A stretch of DNA of 12,043 bases from Saccoglossus kowalevskii (lineage: Eukaryota; Hemichordata; Enteropneusta; Harrimaniidae), in assembly GCF_000003605.2 (NCBI RefSeq), contig NW_003144796.1, forward strand, positions 10,754 to 22,796, read 5' to 3'. Made by a program: the position numbers and the translations under genes. This document shows positions 8,376-12,043 of this stretch, one piece after another; position 1 is the stretch's first letter; each line of letters starts with the position of its first letter. A model generated the notes under the pieces. That model was not told where the DNA came from. It made no database searches and was given only the letters and a program-made list of their open reading frames with translations.

Positions 8376-8381
8376 AATAAA
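8376..8381 (+). terminator. Proximal poly(A) signal AATAAA
   Basis: AATAAA is followed by T-rich sequence over the next 50 nt. It is a plausible upstream cleavage signal for the kelch-like transcript. Confidence 0.4.
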
Positions 8382-8432
8382 TCATAACGTTTTTAATTGC
8401 TAGAATCTGATTTTTATTATGATTTTTGTTCA

Positions 8433-8440
8433 TGTAAATA
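8433..8440 (+). promoter_or_regulatory. PUF/Pumilio-type motif TGTAAATA
   Basis: This is the third UGUANAUA match. It lies between the two poly(A) hexamers, so only the longer 3' end isoform would carry it. Confidence 0.3.
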
Positions 8441-8504
8441 CCAATTTAACTACCAATGGTTTCAAATTGTCATAAACTTAATTTGTTTGTTGATATCACC
8501 GGAA

Positions 8505-8510
8505 AATAAA
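8505..8510 (+). terminator. Distal poly(A) signal AATAAA
   Basis: AATAAA about 1.35 kb after the stop is a plausible main 3' end of the kelch-like transcript. Downstream sequence is only moderately GT-rich. Confidence 0.4.
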
Positions 8511-8796
8511 CTTGTATCATGAAACTACACACCGTAGAATGGAATGTCCCTACTGATTGCGTTCTCCTTACTATCATTAAATGAAACCATTTTCATTGGT
8601 CGTGGCTATACACACTTATTTGCACGCGCCACCATTCAACCTCGTTGGGTAATGTGAGGTTTGTAATGTGTGTTGTCTTTTGTGAGGCAACCAGAACAAA
8701 CTGACGTAAAAAGAACGAAAATAATTCACTCGAGATTCGAAGGACACAAATAGGATAGAATCAAGTTATGTTATGAAAAATAACGTTGTTTAACAT

Positions 8797-8858
8797 ATAT
8801 TCACTTGTCTATGGAAGCATATTAAAAATATTCACTTGTCTATGGGAGCATTAGAAAA
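8797..8858. repeat. 31-bp imperfect tandem duplication
   Basis: ATATTCACTTGTCTATGG starts both 8797-8827 and 8828-8858. The copies then diverge slightly (AAGCATATTAAAA versus GAGCATTAGAAAA). Confidence 0.9.
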
Positions 8859-9021
8859 GGTAATCTTGACATGAGGGGTTGGTAATTAATAACATGGATT
8901 ATTAACAATTTGAGAATACTGCGACACTCAATGACAATAAGTCAATATATGAATAAAGACGCGTCTTTGTCGTGTAGCTCGCGGGAAAGTCGAGACTTGT
9001 TTTAAAACGTCGAACAAATCT

Positions 9022-9105
9022 GGCAACAAGCTACTCTTTGATTGGTCCGACTGTTGTGTGTTAGAGTTGGGTAACCAATCAGGTACAATCTTGTAAATAG
9101 CTTCG
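9022..9105. repeat. Paired-CCAAT dispersed repeat, copy A
   Basis: TGATTGGT (9039-9046) and ACCAATCA (9074-9081) form an inverted pair. The block from about 9022 to 9105 aligns with 9817-9897 in the same orientation, sharing GATTGGT, GACTGTT, TGTT and CCAATCAGGT in order. On the minus strand both copies read PDWLP...QS.QS..SL, but copy B has an in-frame stop. It may be a relic of a dispersed element. Confidence 0.6.
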
Positions 9106-9358
9106 CATTGACTCCAGATAATAGATACGTTCTTGGTGGTAGGGAACAATCGTTGACACAATACTAAACTAAACTGGGACAATGTAATGCATCGTTATTA
9201 TATTTAAGACATCCAGATTAAGTAAATGTTTCCACCAGGATCCACAATCATTTTTAGTGCCATGGAATATAATAGTGTCAAATTAGAGACAAGAGATTCA
9301 CGTTAACTTCACTAATTCCAAACAACACTGATATGTTATGCTAACACATTAGCGGTCC

Positions 9359-9505
9359 GTGAATTTATTGGCATATAACAACATAAGTGAATATCATTAG
9401 TCTTAGCATAGACCCTCTACTGGAGGGTCTATAGTCTTAGCGAGTAATTCATTGGCATATAACAACAACATAAGTGAATATCATTAGTCTTAGCGAGTAA
9501 TTCAT
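9359..9505. repeat. Tandem duplication of about 50 bp, first copy interrupted
   Basis: Copy 1 (9367-9407, continuing at 9442-9452) and copy 2 (9451-9505) share ATTGGCATATAACAAC, then ATAAGTGAATATCATTAG and TCTTAGC. Copy 2 has one extra AAC. Copy 2 reads on directly into GAGTAATTCAT, while copy 1 is interrupted by the hairpin at 9408-9431 plus a repeated TAGTCTTAGC. Confidence 0.9.
9398..9441. mobile_element. Candidate micro-hairpin insertion with 10-bp target duplication (copy 2)
   Basis: ATAGACCCTC (9408-9417) and GAGGGTCTAT (9423-9432) are perfect arms around the loop TACTG. TAGTCTTAGC flanks the palindrome at 9398-9407 and 9432-9441. The neighbouring tandem copy carries a single TAGTCTTAGC (9485-9494) followed by the same GAGTAATTCAT, so it is an empty site within the window. 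A 24-bp insertion with a 10-bp duplication explains this exactly. The arm core resembles that of the hairpin at 188-224. Confidence 0.65.
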
Positions 9506-9816
9506 AAGCATAACGATATGGTTACGTAGTTAGTCGATATAAAAAAAGGTAGTCCTGTGAAACATAAATATTAATTTTGTATTTATTATGGCTCTTTTTC
9601 TTTCAATGAAACAATACAGGTCTGAACATTTATACTCGTAGCTGTTATAACATATAAAATAATTAACTTTGTGTCGGGCGGTGTACGCACACCGAATGCT
9701 ACTGTCCCTACTGACGTCGTCGTTGTTACAAATAGTAAGTACAAGCCATATTCCAGTTGAGTCAAATCATTTATACAGGACAGAATTTGACGTGTTGGAG
9801 AAAAAAAAACCTGTCG

Positions 9817-9897
9817 ACGAATAAGCTGATTTCTGATTGGTTTGACTGTTAGATGTTTAGGCCAGGTAGCCAATCAGGTTTGACTTGGTAAGTAGCT
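9817..9897. repeat. Paired-CCAAT dispersed repeat, copy B
   Basis: CTGATTGG (9833-9840) and CCAATCAG (9870-9877) form an inverted pair like that in copy A. By eye the similarity to 9022-9105 is about 70%, with the two boxes best conserved. The pairing of boxes also resembles NF-Y sites in a regulatory element. Confidence 0.6.
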
Positions 9898-10280
9898 ATT
9901 AAAATGGGAATGAGTATTTCTGAGCGTCTTTAAATAATTGTAATATTGTATCTAATGAGAAACAACATATGATTCAACGTAAACCAAATCATAGCAGTTT
10001 CCATTCAACGACATACGGAAAAACTCTAATGCGCATGAGTTGTGGAGTTATTTACAGACACAGTTGATTAAAGTCTGGTTTTCAAAATTTAATCGAACGT
10101 ACTAAATACTGCCATCATGTTTTTGTTTTGTTTTTCGAAATAAATCATAGCCTTATTATTTTACAAAGATGTAGTGTCAAAAACATACTTACAAAGTTAT
10201 CCACATTGTTAACAACACACGCTAAAAACGCAAAGGCTCATGGGTAGACGCTTGTTTGTAAACAATGACACGCTATGGCC

Positions 10281-10593
10281 ATATGGCGCATGCGCAGGTG
10301 ACGACTCCCCCACTTTAGAACTACAATATATGAATCAGACTTGATATGTATCTGCCTGGTGTGTTGAAATAAACGAAGGCATAAGAAAAGTAATGTTGGG
10401 GGCGCTGTTGCGTGTCATTTGCAGGTAACCAATGTTTGTTTCTTAGATTCTGAAGTGAACAACATCGTAAAACACGATCGAATGACCAGTCAGTGCGTCT
10501 ACGACGACTGCAGAGTTGAATAACATTTTTCCCGTTCCAGTGACTTCGCCATGCTGGCCAATAAGTCTTAGTGAATAGGGCTGGTGAAATACC
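10281..10593 (+). promoter_or_regulatory. Probable promoter and 5'UTR region of the secreted-protein gene
   Basis: GCGCATGCGC (10286-10295) is the core of the palindromic NRF-1 type site, in a patch of higher CpG about 300 bp before the signal-peptide ATG. Possible splice acceptors at about 10423 (CATTTGCAG) and 10446 (GTTTGTTTCTTAG) hint at a 5'UTR intron. The transcription start is not visible. Confidence 0.35.
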
Positions 10594-10689
10594 ATGTTTA
10601 AAATGGCTTACAGAGGTGTTTTACTGACTGTACTGTTAGCTACCGAAGTGACGTCATTGAATCTGGCAGTGATCCCGCCAATAAGTTAT
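10594..10689 (+). CDS. Exon 1: signal peptide of a predicted secreted protein (partial gene)
   Basis: The 32 codons from ATG at 10594 begin MFKMAYRGVLLTVLLATEVT. There is a basic start (K3, R7), a hydrophobic core GVLLTVLLA and a plausible signal-peptidase site after VTS (residue 21), leaving LNLAVIPPISY as the mature start. The exon ends at 10689 in phase 0, directly before GTAAGT, a consensus donor. Either Met1 (A at -3) or Met4 (A at -3, G at +4) could start translation. Both leave the signal intact. The next exon in phase is at 11828. I do not recognise the family. The combination of start context, signal peptide and donor makes chance unlikely but does not exclude it. Confidence 0.6.
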
Positions 10690-11608
10690 GTAAGTATAAA
10701 CATGAAGTCCGAGTCCTATTTCAGATGACAATGTTGATCACTGAAAGTGAATGGTGTGTGTTATCACGCGGCGCTTACTCATCCCGGAAGTGATCGTGCA
10801 AACCTTTCTAATCAACACCTTGCAGTCGTGATAAGAGACCGCAAATGCCCTATTTATCTTGATACATAAGACCATGATGCAGTCGTGAAAACAGAAAACA
10901 TGGGCGCCCACCATCATTGGTCTCAGGGGTACTTAAAATAGAACATGAGGTAATCATGTAACGTTGTCATGCGCAGATGACATGCGTGCTTGCATACGTA
11001 AACAACAGCAGTTAAACGAACAGACAAACAAGTCATTGACTACTGACCCACTCCCCCCCGACCCCCACCCAACATGCTCATCAACTGACTTTCCACCAAA
11101 GATTCCAAGATTTTATACACGTACAAGCAAGGTTAATTCATGGATATGTAGCAGGCGACTAAATTATATTGAACAGCGAGTAACTCTAAAAACATAGCAA
11201 AATGTGAAATCCTCTTTGTTTCTGTGTGTCCTTGGTGATTGTGTTAAAGGGTGGTGGTCGTCGTGCTGCGCATGGGTGACATTTGTGTTGATAAACACTG
11301 ATTTTCCCACAATCCAATGTGCTCTTCTAATGGAAATCACAAGTATGAGGTTTGACCTAATTAACCCAATACCTACTTAAAGCTTGGTAACGTCTCAGTT
11401 TGTACTTGTTGATCTGCACAACAGTCAAAGTCGCCATCTATGTTTATATGAGACCCATCTATCTCGCACATGTCTTCAAATACACCCAAACTATAACATT
11501 TTACTTTGAAATACTTAATCAGAATTGTTTTTAATGAGTACTAGTATCTTTGAACATATTCCTCACTACTGCATGTGTACAGAACGGTGTTGGCTGGTTA
11601 AGTTATTT

Positions 11609-11630
11609 GGGGGGTGGGGGGGGGGGGTGG
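11609..11630 (+). repeat. G-homopolymer tract
   Basis: The G-run is broken by single Ts. It has G-quadruplex potential and lies in the inferred intron. Confidence 0.85.
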
Positions 11631-11676
11631 AGCATGGATCTCTATGTGTGTAGTTATCTGATTTGGCAGTAAATGA

Positions 11677-11699
11677 CTTGTTTGTTTGTTTGTTTGTTC
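11677..11699. repeat. TTTG microsatellite
   Basis: About five perfect TTTG units within the inferred intron. Confidence 0.9.
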
Positions 11700-11725
11700 A
11701 TTCTATTATAATGCTGGACATTGTC

Positions 11726-11751
11726 TTTAATTTAAATATTATTAAATTAAA
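11726..11751. repeat. AT-only inverted repeat
   Basis: TTTAATTTAA (11726-11735) and TTAAATTAAA (11742-11751) are perfect 10-bp arms with a 6-nt loop. The composition makes chance likely. Confidence 0.5.
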
Positions 11752-11827
11752 AATTAATTTGAACACTCCCAACACATGACATCATAATAAAAGTGTTTTA
11801 AGTGTAATTTCTGATCACATTTTGCAG

Positions 11828-11878
11828 AAAACCATTGGGAAAAGTGGCTTAATAAAGCGTGATGTTGGTAATGAAGAG
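11828..11878 (+). CDS. Exon 2 of the predicted secreted protein
   Basis: A 51-nt exon lies between TTTTGCAG and GTATGT (11879-11884). It keeps phase 0 on both sides and has no stop in that phase. It reads KTIGKSGLIKRDVGNEE, with a dibasic KR that could be a processing site. The join to exon 1 gives PPISY-KTIGK. Matching phases at both ends, an intact frame and good splice signals support it together. The family is not recognised. Confidence 0.55.
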
Positions 11879-11937
11879 GTATGTAGATATATATTGTTAT
11901 GTTGCATATTCAGCATTTTACATCATTATCATTTTTA

Positions 11938-11958
11938 GCATCCTCCCTGAAAGGATGC
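11938..11958. other. Short hairpin before the 30-bp repeat
   Basis: GCATCCT (11938-11944) and AGGATGC (11952-11958) form a 7-bp stem with loop CCCTGAA. It overlaps both candidate 3' splice sites of the last exon, so folding could affect which AG is used. Confidence 0.45.
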
Positions 11959-12043
11959 CAACAACTTAATTTGCTCCACCAACACCACCACTGCCACAGA
12001 TCAAATCACCAACACCAGAACTACCACAGACCAATCCACCACC
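11954..12043 (+). CDS. Exon 3 (partial): threonine-rich repeat, mucin-like, runs off the window
   Basis: With the acceptor CCTCCCTGAAAG ending at 11953, phase 0 continues as DANNLICS and then a 10-residue repeat, TNTTTATDQI (11978-12007) and TNTRTTTDQS (12008-12037), entering a third copy at the edge. Thr-rich tandem repeats after a signal peptide are typical of O-glycosylated mucin-like secreted or surface proteins. That function is inferred. An alternative acceptor at 11938 would reach TGA at 11948 in phase 0 and end a 52-residue peptide. The other two frames of the 30-bp repeat are also open, so the frame choice rests on phase and composition. Confidence 0.4.
11978..12043. repeat. 30-bp tandem repeat, continuing past the right edge
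   Basis: Two 30-bp units (11978-12007, 12008-12037) share ACCAACACC and ACCACAGA/GCCACAGA cores with about six differences. The start of a third lies at the edge. Confidence 0.8.

Larger units (their letters stand above)
7152..8530 (+). other. Probable 3'UTR of the kelch-like gene
   Basis: About 1.38 kb of AT-rich sequence follows the stop, with no credible coding frame. The small open frames at 7702-7905 (+) and 8251-8433 (-) are chance. It holds a 16-bp stem (7251-7351), a small hairpin (7556-7574), AU-rich ATTTATTT near 7656, three PUF-type motifs and two AATAAA hexamers. The exact cleavage site is unproven. Confidence 0.5.
8531..10280. other. Intergenic region
   Basis: No gene is recognised. 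The minus-strand frames near 8928-9182 and 9586-9873 overlap a diverged repeat pair and lack recognisable domains. The region contains a 31-bp tandem duplication, a paired-CCAAT repeat in two copies, and a duplicated locus interrupted by a hairpin. Confidence 0.5.
10690..11827 (+). other. Inferred intron 1 of the secreted-protein gene
   Basis: The intron is bounded by GTAAGT (10690-10695) and TTTTGCAG (ending 11827). Inside are a C-rich tract near 11051, a G-run at 11609-11630, a TTTG microsatellite at 11677-11699 and an AT-rich inverted repeat at 11726-11751. The open frame at 10964-11197 has no recognisable features. Confidence 0.5.

Noticed and set aside
10964-11197. 77-codon frame in the inferred intron
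   Set aside because: It has no recognisable motif, and its middle spans a C-rich tract. Joining it to exon 1 would need unsupported splice sites.

Overview
This looks like a piece of an animal nuclear genome. It is AT-rich, with long non-coding stretches, GT-AG splice signals, AATAAA poly(A) hexamers, minisatellites and microsatellites, and a metazoan-type BTB-BACK-Kelch gene. A marine invertebrate such as a mollusc is my best guess, because intronless kelch-like paralogues and repeats of this kind are common there. The species cannot be fixed from the sequence, and a lancelet or another lophotrochozoan would also fit.

Layout. 1-2548 has no convincing gene. It holds a 37-bp perfect hairpin flanked by 8-bp direct repeats (181-230), CCAAT boxes, one poly(A)-like signal, an isolated strong 3' splice site near 694 and a TGTC microsatellite. 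2549-3001 is a 23-bp minisatellite (18 full units plus three 13-bp short units). 3334-3640 is a second, unrelated 42-bp minisatellite (7 units). 3641-4574 is the upstream region of the main gene, with a CpG-containing patch and an 11-bp inverted repeat. 4620-7151 is one complete intronless reading frame for an 843-residue kelch-like protein. It has two BTB domains and an N-terminus (MGCCQS plus KKK) that looks dually acylated. A 5'UTR exon starts after a splice acceptor at 4574. The 3'UTR probably runs to about 8530, and carries a 16-bp stem and three Pumilio-type motifs.

8521-10280 is non-coding, with a 31-bp tandem duplication, two diverged copies of a paired-CCAAT element, and a second short hairpin insertion at 9398-9441. 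An adjacent duplicated copy of that locus preserves the uninterrupted ('empty') site. From 10594 to the right edge a second gene can be inferred: a signal-peptide exon ending at a consensus GTAAGT donor, a 51-bp phase-0 exon, then an exon that opens a threonine-rich 10-residue repeat and runs off the window. The likely product is a secreted mucin-like protein.

The two genes are separate eukaryotic transcription units on the + strand, and nothing suggests that they act together. The most unusual signal is the pair of tiny palindromic insertions with related arms and 8-10 bp target-site duplications. The clearest protein-level novelty is a kelch-like protein predicted to be membrane-tethered with tandem BTB domains.
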